Positions 11,673-22,739 of a stretch of 64,000 nucleotides of DNA are shown piece after piece. The stretch covers positions 7,883,501-7,947,500 of the forward strand of contig NC_070558.1 of the NCBI RefSeq assembly GCF_026914185.1, read 5' to 3'. The stretch comes from Puccinia triticina (Eukaryota; Basidiomycota; Pucciniomycetes; Pucciniales; Pucciniaceae). The notes under the pieces are model-generated. The model was not told where the DNA came from, did no database searches, and saw only the letters and a list, made by a program, of their open reading frames with translations. Position numbers and translations under genes: made by a program. Numbering within the stretch: the stretch's first letter is position 1; each line of letters opens with the position of its first letter.

Positions 11673-12560
11673 TGTGGTGGCCCCTCTTGTGGCCAGCTAG
11701 TCAGGGAAATCGCCGCCACCAGCAAGATCTTCAGGAATCAAGCTTTACCTTTGCTCTTCAATCCTCAAGAACTCCCCTCCTAAAATCCCCCCCCCCCCCC
11801 AAGGCGTCAAGATTCTCAAGATCCTCAGGAATTCACCCCCTTCCCATCTCTCCTCATCTTCCATCCCGCTCTTCCATACTTCCCCCCCCCCTCTCTTCTC
11901 TCTTTCCACTTCTCTTTCCAAATATTTTCTTCCAGTCCCTTCCTCTCTCAGTTTTCCAGCTCTTTCTTCAGTTTCTTGGTCCTAACACAGCACCTGCTGT
12001 GGGTTTGCTCACTTGTTTGTTTCTGGTCCTCTTCTTTCTGTTTGTTTTTTCTATCTTTTCTTTTCTTTCTTCCTTTCCTCTCTGTGGCTCTTTTCTTTCT
12101 GTCTCCTCATGCTGTGTTTTCTTTTAGTTTCTTTTGTGTTGTTTCTTTTCTCTGTTTCTTTTTGTTTGTTCCTTCTGCTGTTCTGTGTGTGCGCGCGTAG
12201 CGCGCGGAGGATGTGATGAAATGTATGTGACATGTCACCCGGAGTCCAAGTCCAGCTTGAACTTGGATGATGGGTGGCCATGGCATTCTGATCCCCAGAA
12301 GACGGACCATCAAGAGTATATAGATCAGATCTTCAGAGTTCAAACTTTTGGGCTCCGCCCGCCGATCATCCAGCATCCAAAATTCCAGATTTCCTTTCCT
12401 TCCCTTCTTTAAGATCACCTCTCATCCCTTCAATAACAAAACAACCGCCACCAAGGATCCAAAACCCCGGCGAACCTCTCAAAACCACCAAAACCCAACA
12501 GCTATCCCAGATCCCCCCCCATTTTTAGCGCTCATCACTACGGACCACCCAGCCACGAGG
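11673..12560 (+). mobile_element. LTR retrotransposon 5' fragment (TGTGGTG... family)
   Basis: Starts TGTGGTGGCCCCTCTTGTGG after CCCGG, then a C/T-rich leader, a GCGCGCGTAGCGCGCGGAGG hairpin at about 12190-12210, and a stretch ending CAGCTATCCCAGATCC. The same order of blocks occurs on the minus strand at 33084-32240, including CCAAGGATCCAAAACCCCGG. I see no gag or pol frame downstream, so this is a remnant. Confidence 0.55.
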
Positions 12561-12944
12561 GCAGCCTAAACAGCAAACATCCCCTCAACCGACTGCCACC
12601 GCCTAGCACAGACAGGAGTCCCTCACCGGCCCAGCCCCCGTATTGGGAAGCCTCTGATGCAGCCTCATCTGGTGAATTTGGGTCCATTTCCTGCATTTCT
12701 CTCACCCAAAACAGCGTCAACATATAGAGGATTTCTGGTTCATCGTGTATTGCATGTGTCTACTAGATAGAGAGTTGGATATTCTACTAGGTTTGTGTAT
12801 TGTAGTATCTTGGATATTTCGTGTATTGTAGGAATTTGTGCATATCGTCGCACAGCGAGAGAAGTGAGATGAAACATAGACAATAGAGACAGATTGGGGG
12901 CAGTGGAGCAATCAAGAGATGAGAGGAAAGAAGCGGAAAAGAAG
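12561..12944. other. Interior of the 3.5-kb element, no gene seen
   Basis: On the minus strand this is the 3' side of the gene relic. A tandem of short GTGTATTG/TAG-type words is present at about 12750-12830. Confidence 0.35.
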
Positions 12945-14283
12945 CTATTCTTCAAGGGCAACTTCCTCATTTGGTTCTTCCACCAAGGTGGCCGCGCGAG
13001 ATTGAACCTCTTTGTGTGGAGGGACTTGCTAAGCAGCCTCTTCAACATCGTTAACGGTCTTCTCGCCGGTCCAGGTGGCTTGGTCTAGGTTGAAGATGAG
13101 CTGAGAATATGCCACTCCGTAGGCAGATGACTAACGCCTGAGTCTGGCAAGATCCTCATCAATGTCATCCCAGAACAATTTTTGCCCCTGGGGTGACTCG
13201 CTTGTCCAAGGGGATTTGACGATCTGCCTGCCGTCGGAAATCAGGATGAAACGCTGCATAGACATCCGCAATTAGCTTATAAAGCCTGGGGAGCGGATTG
13301 GGGGGCCCTGCCCCGGTCAATCCAACTTGAATAAGTATCGCGAGGGCTGCTTTCTTGCTCTTGACTGTGTCGCAGAGGAGTCTTTCTAATGCATCGCCTT
13401 GGGCGATGTTGGGCGGCAAATGCGCCGCGCGGAAGGCTTCATCTTGACGATTCAGTTCAGCCTGTGGTGGGATGGAATTGATAGATACCTCAATTGGTCT
13501 CTATCATTCAAGTTTGAGCTTTACATATATGAAACTTTACCTGGACCTGAGGGAACGGCGTGTCCGCCACGCGCAAGCGTCGAGAGGCTCGGCTGCCATA
13601 TGATTGGAGGTCTTCGGCGAGTAGGACCGGACAGGATGTTTCTCGGACCCAAGTTCTGAAAGCCGAGCTGAACTGTTGATCAGTGGGGGTTTGGGTTGCT
13701 GTGGGTTCGGCTGGAAGCTGGGCAGGAACCACTACTGGGTTGGGTGTAGGCTTGGGTGTGATGCAAGTCTGGAGGGCCAAGAGGAGAATGGCCATGTTCC
13801 GTGCTTCTGGGGACATCTGGAGAGTAGATGTGGTCGTAAGATATCACAATTGGGAATGTCAAGTGCCGCACTTACCTCAAGCAAGGGCTGGGCCCGTTGA
13901 ACCAGCTTGTTGCCGAGTTGCAGCGCTCTTGCGACCGATTGAAGAGTGTTTTGGAGTTCTTCATGTGACGAAGCTGCGGACTCGAGGGAGCTTGTTTGGG
14001 AAGACACGCTAGGCCTGGCGTTGGAGCCGGTTGGGCTCGGAGCCCATGGCTGGTGATTGTTGACTCCAGGCACCGGAGAGATTGGATATGCCAAGGGTGG
14101 GGGGCCAATCCAAGAGTGTGCCGGAGTCATCATCTCGCCGGACTGGGATTGGGCAGGGTGAGGAGTCGATAAGCTGTAGTTGGTTGGATTGACTCCTGGG
14201 TGGCCGGTAGCTGGGTTGTTACCCATGTAGTGGAGTGTTTCTTGGCCATGGGGGGGATGAGGTTGTAATCCGGGCTGATTCAT
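12945..14283 (-). pseudogene. Unrecognised multi-exon gene inside the 3.5-kb element, broken
   Basis: Exons 14283-13876 (Pro/Ser/Gln-rich N terminus, then SSHEELQNTLQSVARALQLG), 13816-13541 (SPEARNMAILLLALQT start) and 13461 downward (LPPNIAQGDALERLLCDTVK, RLYKLIADVYAAFHPDFRRQ) join in phase 0. The third exon needs one frameshift near 13190 to reach a plausible LFWDDIDEDLARLRR. Two TAG codons (13131-13133 and about 13029), each explicable as CAG to TAG, then interrupt an open, acidic C terminus ending at 12945. About 400 aa if whole. It resembles repeat-associated hypothetical proteins of rust genomes as I remember them, but I cannot name a domain and give no function. Confidence 0.5.
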
Positions 14284-14795
14284 ACCTCTGAGACCGGTAG
14301 GGGTGTTTGAATGGCTGCATGGGAGGCTGGGAACTTGCGGAGGCCGGCATTGTGCTGCTCAGCAAGAAGGTTTTGATCAACCTTGTCCCTTTATTTGAAG
14401 CCGACCGGCCTCAGAAAATGGCTTTGAATGATTTTTGAAAATCATTCGAATATCCTTGGGTGGGGAACCCTGAGGATGGCACTCAAATATCCTCCGAATG
14501 CCCTTTGGAAGACATTTGGCGGAGCTGGTTTCTCCACCGAAGGCCTTTCAAAGGGCAATCAGAGTTGAGCTCCAAAGCAATGATCCGGTGAAACCCGCTG
14601 GTTGGGCGGGTTTTTGCCAGATAAATTCATACTTTCAAAAGTCATCCAAAGTTTTTCCCAAAAATTGGGAAAATCTTCGGATGACTTTCAAAAGCTACTC
14701 AAACGAGGGCACTTCGATGGTTTTTTGAATGTAGCCGCTCCCTTCAAAGGTCCCCCAAAGGAAAACTTTAAAAGTGCGTCCAGGGTGTACATACA

Positions 14796-15160
14796 CCTTG
14801 ATGACCAGCCGGCTCCGGTCATCAAGGGATACACCTCAATGACCATTCAATTGAGATGGTCATCAAGGTATACAGATGACCGGCCTGCTCCGGTCATCAA
14901 GGTTTATGCCTGAATGATCGGTTGGCTCTACCTCAATTACCAGCCAGCTGGCCGGTCATTGAGGTTTATGTGTACCTCAATGACCGTTCAGAAGGTCATT
15001 GAGGTACCTGTATACAACCTCAATGACCATACATCTGGCCGGTCATCAAGATGTATGTCTAGATGACCAATTGGCTCCGGTCATCAAGGCACCTGTACAC
15101 CTCAATGAACGGCCGGCTCCGGTCATTGAGGTGTATGCCTTGATGACCGGTCCGCCCCTA
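14796..15160. repeat. Palindromic CCGGTCAT array (right of the 3.5-kb element)
   Basis: About eight units of 40-50 bp alternating CTTGATGACCGG...CCGGTCATCAAGG and CTCAATGACC...GGTCATTGAGG with GTATAC/ACACC spacers. Continues the array cut at 11288. Confidence 0.75.
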
Positions 15161-15485
15161 AGCACCCCGAATGATATGCAGCTAGGGGGTCCGGGGGCCG
15201 CACGAGCTTTTGGGGGGCCGCGCGAGTTCCGCAGGAAAACCACTGGGTGTGGCTGTGGAGAAAACCACACCCATTTGCAGGTGGTGTGGTCTAAGAGCAT
15301 CCACCCTTGTTGCGGTAACTCTTTAGGTAGCCACCGAGTCCGGCAAGGCTTGGTTGTTTACCTAAACGCAAAACTCACCCTCGCCACTTGGTATTGGCTC
15401 GATAGCCAACACAAATTTACATACCGAGCCCGCCACCACCCTTGTGCCATCTGGTCCTGTCGGTAACATAGCACCTTCCTCAAGA

Positions 15486-16829
15486 ATGGATCCCGACCAA
15501 CACCTTTTTCATTACATGTGGGACATAGAAGAAGAAGAAAGCATTTGACACCTCCTAGCACTCCGAGAATCTCAATCCATCCCCAGAAATCTCAGCCCCG
15601 AACCAAGAGAGATTGTCCTCTGTGATCGAATTGCAGGCAACAAGCAATTGATGGCGGACTACTTTGTGGAGAACCCCGTTTGGAACAATCAAACGTTTGT
15701 GCGACGATTCCGGATGATTCACCGTTTGTTTGATTGGTTATGCGGCGATCTTCAGCATCATGATTGATTCTGGGTTTGCAAAGCGGTGAGTACTTTCTGA
15801 GACATTCAGTTTTGCAATACTTTGGTTGAAATGAATGTATCATTTGATTTGATCCATGACTCACAGGAATGCTGTGGCCAGATAGGCCTATCAACTCATC
15901 AGAAGATGACTGCAGCTCTCCGACAACTTGCTTATGGCACAAGTGCTGATATTCTGGACAAATACATGCGAATTGGGGAAACCACAGCCCTCCAAACACT
16001 CAAGTACTTCATCAAAAACATCATTGAGCTCTATGCAACAGAATATCTGCAACCTCCTAACCGTGACAAGTTGAAGGTTATCCTGAGTGAGAACAAAGCC
16101 CGGGGCTTTCCTGGCTGTATTGGAAGTATCGATGGCATGCATTGGGCATGGAAGAACTGCCCCTTGGGCTTTGCTGGCCAGTACACGGGAAAGGAGAAGA
16201 AACCCACGATGGTCTTGGAAGCTGTTGCGAGCCAAAATCTGTGAATATGGCACGCTTTCTTTGGGACACCGGGTGCACTTAATGACATCAACGTCCTTCA
16301 TCGGGGTCATCTATTCAATGGTTTGCTTGCCAGAGCCTCAGACACGATCAACTACACGATCAACGGCCATGATTACCACCACGGCTACTATCTCTGCAAC
16401 TCAATCTACCCGCCCTGGTCCACGCTAGTCTCCTCAATCAAGCACCCGCAGGATAGTGCTTCCAGGAACTTTGCCAAACTGCAGGAATCCACCCAAAAAG
16501 ACATTGAGCAAACGTTTGGGGTCCTTCAGGCCCGTTGGCATGTTCTAACTGGGGGTTGCCGGTTATGGCAGAAGCATAATGTCATGGAGATGATGCTTTG
16601 CTGCATCATTCTTCACAACATGATTGTTGAGGAACAATTGCCGCTGGACCCCTTCCTTGACGAAACGGACATCAAACTCATTGAAAATCATTGAGACCCC
16701 GCCTTAACTCATACCTGGGTGAACTATCTCCAGAACAAGCATGATCTACACAACCCGGAAACCCATGCACAGTTGCGCAAAGACCTGAAAGCCTACAATT
16801 TGTTGCTCCGTGGCGACGAGAGGGACTAA
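15486..16829 (+). pseudogene. Harbinger DDE transposase, four in-frame TGA stops
   Basis: Exons 15486-15785 and 15867-16829 join in phase 0 to a 421-codon frame. The DDE core is visible: GFPGCIGSIDGMHWAWKNCP (first D), LNDINVLHRGHLF (second D) and KDIEQTFGVLQARW (E). The HTH-like region LSTHQKMTAALRQLAYG and GETTALQTL precede it. TGA stops sit at 15546, 15765, 16242 (at the conserved Trp of LWIWHAFFG) and 16692. Two are explained by CGA to TGA and two by TGG to TGA. There are no frameshifts, so inactivation looks recent or mutation-specific. Confidence 0.88.
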
Positions 16830-17012
16830 GTAGCTCTCTCTCATTTATTCACAGTTCTCTCTCTCTCTCAATTATTTTCATTATTTCTTGTTTGATTTAT
16901 ATAGTATGTATTGTACCATGTACCACATGAAAGCAATACAACCAAGATAAAACACAAGAGATAGATTGAGGGATTGATTGATTGATCAAGTGAAGAAGAT
17001 ACAAGAAAGGAA

Positions 17013-17991
17013 TCAGGCCCGGGATCGCCATTTGCTCTTGATTTCTTGCTTCATGATCATGAGGACCTCTTTGGTATCTTCATCATTGATATCCTTGGAT
17101 TCACGGAGCAACTTGTAGTCGTTCATCTGCGTTTCACTCCAACAAAACTCCTTTTTGATCATGACTTTTTCTTTTTCCAAAACCAGCTTTTCTTCTTCTA
17201 TTTTAAACTTTTCCTTCTTTCTTAGCAATCAGTATCTCATTCCCCTTTTGAAAGGCTCCGAGGCGTTCTTGAGCAATCTCGGTGAGCTTGTTTGCTTGCG
17301 TGATGGCCTTGTTGTGTTTGTAACCTTTGATATGTTGTTGTTTAGCGGCCTTACCACCAATAGGCCGGTCAATCAAGGTGGCTGAATGGGCACTTGGGGT
17401 AATCCCAGTGGAAGGAGATAAATCTGGCTCAATCGGGTCCGGCAAAGCGTTTGGGTGGAGTGGCGTGCTTGGCTGATCTGGTTGTTGGTCCGATCGCCAT
17501 TTCGGAGCAAATCGGAGTTTCTGCCAGGCCAAGAGGCAATTGAAGGCCACATTCTTGTTCTGAGCTTGATAATTCTTCATTGCCTCTTGCAACCAATTGT
17601 CGGGGCTTGACCCACTCGGAGGATTGCGCTCAATAGCATTGTAGATCACCGAGAATTTCAGGGTTGCTGTATTCATCGCACTCCATCTGGCAGGATGGAA
17701 TCAGTAATTATGTAGATCATGGGCAGAATAGGAATTGAAATGCTTACCAAGTTTTTATTTGAGCATGATCCTGAAAGTGTACCTTGGAGTGGGTGTTGAA
17801 GTCACTCTCGATCTTGCAAAAAAAGGTCTCACCCGACTGATTGTTGGCAAACCCGGGTTGTTTGCTGACGTTGATCCAAGAGATGGCGAGCTGCTCTTCC
17901 TCACGAGGGAGCCAGTTTGGTCCTCTCTTTTTCTTGGGTGTCGGATCAGTAGTGCTGTTATCTGGGGGGGGAGGGGGGGGGAGTCGGCCAT
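17013..17991 (-). pseudogene. Harbinger-associated Myb/SANT-like protein, frameshifted
   Basis: Second gene of element 1, convergent to the transposase. Recognisable pieces from 17991 downward: RGPNWLPREEEQLAISW (SANT/Myb-like helix), then after an intron KFSVIYNAIERNPPSGSSPD and FNCLLAWQKLRFAPKWRSD, then a Lys/Glu coiled coil (KFKIEEEKLVLEKEKVMIKK) ending at 17013. Frame breaks occur at a C-run near 17960, a T-run near 17840 and near 17225. A TGA at the splice junction replaces the expected Arg before Trp-Ser. The paralogue in element 2 is intact. Confidence 0.72.
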
Positions 17992-18455
17992 GGCGTGTTT
18001 GTAGGACTTGATGATTTTAGCAAGTGTGGTCGGCAGGCTTGTTAAAGCCGTCTTACGGAGGCTCTTTAGTGGTGGGTAAATCTAGCAAGGCTTAGAGATT
18101 TGACTAAAGATTCATTTGTTAAAGAGCCCTAAAGAGGGCTCGGGGGTGGAAATTGGGCTACGTACTCTGTAAATCTGCCTTACTGAGCGGGTTTTATCTG
18201 AGAGCATCTGCATTCGGCACTAAGTTAGCCCGGATTAGGGCACTTAGTCCCCCCCCCGCATCCGCATCGGCTTGGATTAACTCGGGATCAACTTGACCCG
18301 GAGCTCCGTTTGGAGCTAGTGGGGTCTAGATGTAGACCCCACTAATCCTAGGACTAGACTGAAAATGAATATGCAGCATGGCCTGGATTATCTTGGATTA
18401 AGGCACATATCCCCCTCCACATGTGTATATCCCAAAGTCAACCATATCCAACACA

Positions 18456-19641
18456 ATGGCTAGCAACAATGAAGATGATCACTCAAAAACCAAACGAGCC
18501 CCAAACTTCACTCTTGAGGAAGACACACAGCTTGCAAAGAGTTGGGTCGTGACCTCTGAAGATGCAATCAACTCAAACCAGCAAGGGAAAGACGAGTTCT
18601 TTGCTTGTATTGCCAACGATTATAACCAGTTCACTCCTGGGCCTCCAAGAGACGGGAATAAGCTACAAAGCAGGTATGCCTATTAGTTCTCTTGTTGGTT
18701 CAAGTCTATACTTACTGATGTTTTCATTTGTGGGTTGTTCTAGGTGGAAGAACATACAGAAGTTCATTCTCCAATTCGCTGCGATATACAATCAAATGGC
18801 CAATAATCCAGCTTCTGGAACCTCCCCATCGGACTGGCTCATTAATGTGAAGGAGATGTACCTCCAGACCAAAAATCGCGCTTTCACCCATGATTCAGCT
18901 TGGAATATTGTCAAGGACGCGCCGAAGTGGAAGAAATTGATGACTGGACACGCAAAAAACGGTGCCCGGCCCTCTCCACGCCCTTCATCCCACTCAGCAG
19001 CAAACTCAACATCCGCTGAGTCACCTTCGCTCTCAGCCAGTTTCCAGTCACAGCCAAATCCCTCCTCTACACCGCAAGGCCCCGATGAGTCTGAACTTCG
19101 ATGGAAGCGACCCAAAGGGATCAAACAAGACAAGAGAAAGGTTGAGGAGAGTGAGTTTCGTCGTCAGAAACTCAAGCTTCTTGAGAAAGCGACCAGGGAC
19201 GCCGACCGACGAATTGCTGCGGCTAATCGCTTGAACAAAATTCAAGAGCGACTTGCGGCGACCGAGGAGCAAAATTCCGCCCTGAAGTTGATGTTACAGG
19301 ACCTCACTGAGTGCGGAGACGAGGAGCTGCATGAATACCTGACTGCTCGTAGGAAGTGCATCCTTGAAAAAATCCAAAATTCACCTGCAAAAGTCCGTTT
19401 GGCATCGGCCACAGCTTCTGCGAATGAATCTGCGACTTTGGATCCTGACGATCAAGCAAGATTGGATCCTTTTGGTACTCCGGATCGTTTGGAAGCGGCG
19501 CCGAGTTCTCTTCATGAAGATATGGGTGAGGGCAGCGGCCCCTTTGACTCTCACCAAGCCTTTCAGACACCCTTGGGCCCTCGACGCACTTTGTTGTCTT
19601 CGCTTGCGGACAGGGACAACATCAATCCTGCCTTGTTGTAA
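18456..19641 (+). CDS. Harbinger-associated Myb/SANT-like DNA-binding protein
   Basis: Exons 18456-18673 and 18744-19641 join at AG|G (Arg) to 371 aa. The N-terminal trihelix/SANT-type segment reads APNFTLEEDTQLAKSWV..., then the junction R-W-K-N, then FILQFAAIYNQMANNPASGT and AFTHDSAWNIVKDAPKWKKL. That organisation fits the NAM-associated/Myb-like partner of PIF transposases. A Ser/Pro linker and a coiled coil (RQKLKLLEKATRDADRRIAA, NKIQERLAATEEQNSALKLM) follow. In this superfamily the partner protein helps the transposase bind ends and enter the nucleus (family knowledge). No breaks are seen. An ATG at 18456 with no earlier in-frame ATG after the upstream stop sets the start. Confidence 0.88.
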
Positions 19642-19986
19642 TGTTCTTTGGGTCTGTTATCATGCTTCCCTAGCCCAAACAACAACTAGGGATCATGCTA
19701 TGTAGTGTTGTTCTCACTTTCCCTGCTTATTGATGTCACCAAATAAGAATCTCAATGAAAAATTAGGGATCATGTTATGTAGTGTTGGTCTCACTTTTCC
19801 TGCTTATCAATATCACCAAATAACAATCTCAATTAAATGGTCTCACTTTTCCTGCTTATCAATCTCACCAAATAACGATCTCAATTAAAAAAAATTGTAT
19901 TCATTTCTCTTTGAAATGTTTGGTTGTCTCACAATAAATACCTGGCTTGCATTTCAGTTGAGATAAAGAGGTCATAGATGAGAGAA
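19642..19986. other. Convergent 3' spacer with short direct repeats
   Basis: Two to three copies of a roughly 60-bp unit around TCACTTTTCCTGCTTATCAA and CACCAAATAACAATCTCAAT between the two genes of element 2. No coding signal. Confidence 0.5.
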
Positions 19987-21424
19987 TTAGACCTTGGGTT
20001 CTTCGGCCCTTTGGGCGTCCAAATCTTCAGAGTCCGAATCGGATTCTTTGGCCCTTTGGGCGTCCAAATCGGCGTCCAGTTGGGCATCAAGCTTGGCATC
20101 TAATTGCCAATCCGTTTCCGTCTCTTCAGATCTCCCGCTGAGCCTCCATCCAGGGGCAATGAGATCCTGGAGGAGCCTGTCATGGATTCCACATGATTTC
20201 ATTTCGACCGTTCGGATTATTTGCTCCCAGATAGTGAATGGCTGTTTGCGGGGTGGAATGAGTTTGAAAGAGTCCGACCGAGTGAAATGCATTGGTGGAT
20301 ACCGATATTCCACCATCATGTTGTGCAGAATGATGCATTTGTTCATGATGATGGCAATATCGCCGGGGTACCATTGAAGCGCGGGCTTGGTGAGTATCTT
20401 CCAGCGTGCTTTTAACATCCCAAAAGCTTGTTCAATGTCCTTCCGAGCTGATTCTTGACTCTTAGTAAAGTGTTGGGTTGCTCAATCTTGTGCCAGGCCC
20501 TTTGACTCAATAAGGGTTGACCAACTAGGATATATACCATCGACCAGATAGTAAGTGTGGTTGTACTCGTGTTCATTAACAGTAAAATTGATGTTCCACA
20601 AAGTCCCCGCAATTGTAGATTGGAAGAGAGGTGAGCGATCAAGGACGTTGATGTCGTTAAGAGAGCTGGAAGTGCCAAAGAAGGCATGCCAAATCCACGT
20701 GTCTTGTGTTGCAACTGCCTCGAGCACAAGAGTCGGCCCCTTCTCCTTGCCTTTAAACTGCCCAGCATGAGCAGTTGGGCAGTTCTTCCAACCCCAGTAC
20801 ATGCAGTCCAAACTGCTGAGACAACCCGGAAAGCCTCGTTTGGCGTTCTGACTCAGAATCCGTTGGAGATCATCTTCAGTTGGGCTTTGCAAGTAGATTG
20901 TACCATAGAGCTCTTGGATTGCCGCACAGAACATTGACATGTTCACTTGAGCTGTTGTTTCTCCAAGGCGGCAATATTCATCTGTTGCATCGAATGGCAG
21001 TCCATAGCCTAGCTGTTGGAGGATGGCTGTCATTTTCTGTTCCGGGCTGAGTCCAAGCTTGCCGGTACAGTCCGACCTCTGGACAAAGTAAGGACAATTT
21101 GACTTCAAATCTTCAAGGATGCGCATGAAAACCTCCTTATCAAGCCGAAACCGTTGCGAAAAGGCACGATCATCATACCTAGAAGCAATCATCATTGAGG
21201 TCAGCTTCAATCAGCTAATCATGGGCTGTAAAAAATCAAGACCATCCATACGTTGAGTTCTTGTTAAAATAATCGGCCATGAGCTTATCATGAAAAATGT
21301 AACGGTCACGGTCTTTGTTTGGCCTTCTTCTGCGACGTTCTTCATTTTTTGGTTCTTTGCCATCCGAGTCAGAATCCAGTTCTGTAATTTTTGGTAGAAT
21401 TCGAACTGCAATTATCACACACAC
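19987..21424 (-). pseudogene. Harbinger DDE transposase of element 2, one in-frame TGA
   Basis: Exon pieces: about 21424-21252 (YIFHDKLMADYFNKNST) and 21178-19987, joined at AC|G (Thr) to give STYDDRAFSQRFRLDKEVF. DDE core: GFPGCLSSLDCMYWGWKNCP, LNDINVLDRSPLF and KDIEQAFGMLKARW. The frame is open except for TGA at 20484-20482. The aligned residue in element 1 is Ser and a CGA origin is possible. The C terminus is acidic, with a short repeat (LDAQRAKE / LDAQRAEE). The true start is unclear because the 5' region is a tandem repeat. If the stop is read through or is a sequencing error, this would be a functional transposase. Confidence 0.85.
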
Positions 21425-21840
21425 CTGACAATGACGATGATGATCGGTAACTTTAACAACTCTGACTCTGCACGACTACGACGACTTTTCTGCACACACA
21501 CCTGACAATGACAATGACGATTGGTAACTTTAACAACTCTGACTCTGCACGACTACGACGACTTTTCTGCACACACACCTGCGATGACGCAGGGTTATTT
21601 TGATTTTGATTTTGGAATGGGGAGTTTGGGTGAAGGACGCGTAAGAGTTTGTATTAGTCTCTTCTTCACGTGATAATCTTGTAAACGCGTGATTTTTATT
21701 TTATCGATCATAAGAAATGAAAAAGAAAACATTATTAAATGAGAAATAATCTAACCTGACAATGACGATGACGATCGGTAACTTTAACAACTCTGACTCT
21801 GCACGACTACGACGACTTTTCTGCACACACACCTGACATA
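21421..21840. repeat. ~75-bp tandem repeat in the transposase leader
   Basis: Units run CACCTGACAATGACGATGAC...GGTAACTTTAACAACTCTGA...GACTACGACGACTTTTCTGC ACACA. Two and a half copies occur at 21421-21590 and another at about 21755-21840. On the minus strand each unit contains a GTGTGTGCAG acceptor-like word. Confidence 0.75.
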
Positions 21841-22175
21841 AAGGAAAAACAAAGAACATAGGAGAAAAGAAAAATAAAAGAAAAACAATGTTAAGGATTG
21901 GGTGTGATATAATTATGGGATGAGGAAAAAGGAGAATGACGAGGCATACCTGCGATGACGCAGGGTTATTTTGATGTTGATTTTGGAATGGGGAGTTCGG
22001 GTGAAGGACGCGTAAGAGTTTGTATCTGTGGTTGAGTGATTTGAGATGTGATGTTAAGGGAGTTTGATGGAGGGTTAGTTTTGGTTTGAGGTGAATTTGA
22101 AGTTTGTTGATTTTTACTCACTAGTCTCTTCTTCACGTGATAATCTTGTAAACGCGTGAAGAAAAGACTAGCAAG
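21575..22175. repeat. Long direct duplication in the transposase leader
   Basis: Blocks TGCGATGACGCAGGGTTATT and GTGAAGGACGCGTAAGAGTT occur at about 21580-21650 and again at 21952-22025. CTCTTCTTCACGTGATAATC occurs at about 21659 and 22129. The leader was duplicated with rearrangement. No coding signal on either strand. Confidence 0.65.
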
Positions 22176-22739
22176 GTTGGGGCGGAAGGAGTGCGGTTTT
22201 GTTGTCGGAGGGAAGTATTGGTTAGGTTTGTTTCAGTGATGATGCGAGTTCAAATTGACGTTTGCTGCGTATTCATAATGCGATGAGGGAAGATGAATAT
22301 AATTTAACAAGTTCTTCAAAAAGGGTTTGGAGGGTTGCTTCATCTTCAAGGAGATTGTGAATCATCTGTTGTCCAAGTCAAAGATGATGTTGTATTAAGG
22401 ATCTGTGTTCGGTTTTGTCCATGGAGGTAGGGAGGAAGGGAGTATGTAGTGTGAAAATCAATAGTGTCAATGTGGATGCCGGGGCTAGACCAGATTAAGC
22501 CCTTAATCCAATATTTAGTCTGAAACCAATGTGGTTGACCATGCGGATTAGTGCTAGTCCGGACTTAGTTGCGGGCTTAAGTTAAGCTAATCCCTAGGCC
22601 CCAATGCGGATGCTCTGAGGGACTAAATCCCAGGCTTGCGCGACTGCGGCGCACTTTTAGCTTCCCGAACAAGGTCTCTTTCACACCGCAAGGTTCCCAA
22701 AGTAGCACCTCCAGGTTGTGAAACCGGATAGCCCCGACT

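Larger units (their letters stand above)
11288..14795. mobile_element. 3.5-kb inverted-repeat-ended element carrying a gene, class unknown
   Basis: The left end ACCCCGGACGCAAAACTTC is mirrored at the right end by a reverse-complement ACCCTGGACGCACTTTTAA. Subterminal regions on both sides repeat TTCAAAGG/CCTTTGAA, TCCGGA and AAATCC words. The interior holds an LTR-type insertion (11673-12560) and a multi-exon minus-strand gene relic (12945-14283). I recognise no transposase. A further ACACCCCGGGCGCA word at about 52447 may be another terminus of the family. The TSD is unclear because the flank is repetitive. Confidence 0.6.
15290..18160. mobile_element. PIF/Harbinger element 1 (degenerate)
   Basis: Contains a plus-strand Harbinger-type DDE transposase and a convergent minus-strand Myb/SANT-like gene, the two-gene layout of PIF/Harbinger. 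The left end begins near AGAGCATCCACCC. The right end is only approximate: inverted similarity (TCTTTAGG, AAGGCTTG, TTACC blocks) reaches to about 18150. Both genes are broken. Confidence 0.75.
18202..22615. mobile_element. PIF/Harbinger element 2, complete ends, 3-bp TSD
   Basis: TIRs GAGCATCTGCATTCGG (left) and, reversed, GAGCATCCGCATTGGG (right), with TGA on both sides (18199-18201, 22616-22618). Length 4414 bp. Subterminal CTAAGT/GGATTAG words are repeated. It carries an intact Myb/SANT-like gene (+) and a transposase (-) with a single stop, so it is opposite in orientation to element 1, which ends about 40 bp to its left. Confidence 0.88.

Noticed and set aside
12107..12418. Basic minus-strand ORF
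   Set aside because: Antisense of the C/T-rich LTR leader; composition-driven Lys/Glu/Thr.
16242..16244. In-frame TGA read as selenocysteine or recoding
   Set aside because: It replaces a conserved Trp, and three other TGA stops are in the same gene; simple nonsense mutation is enough.
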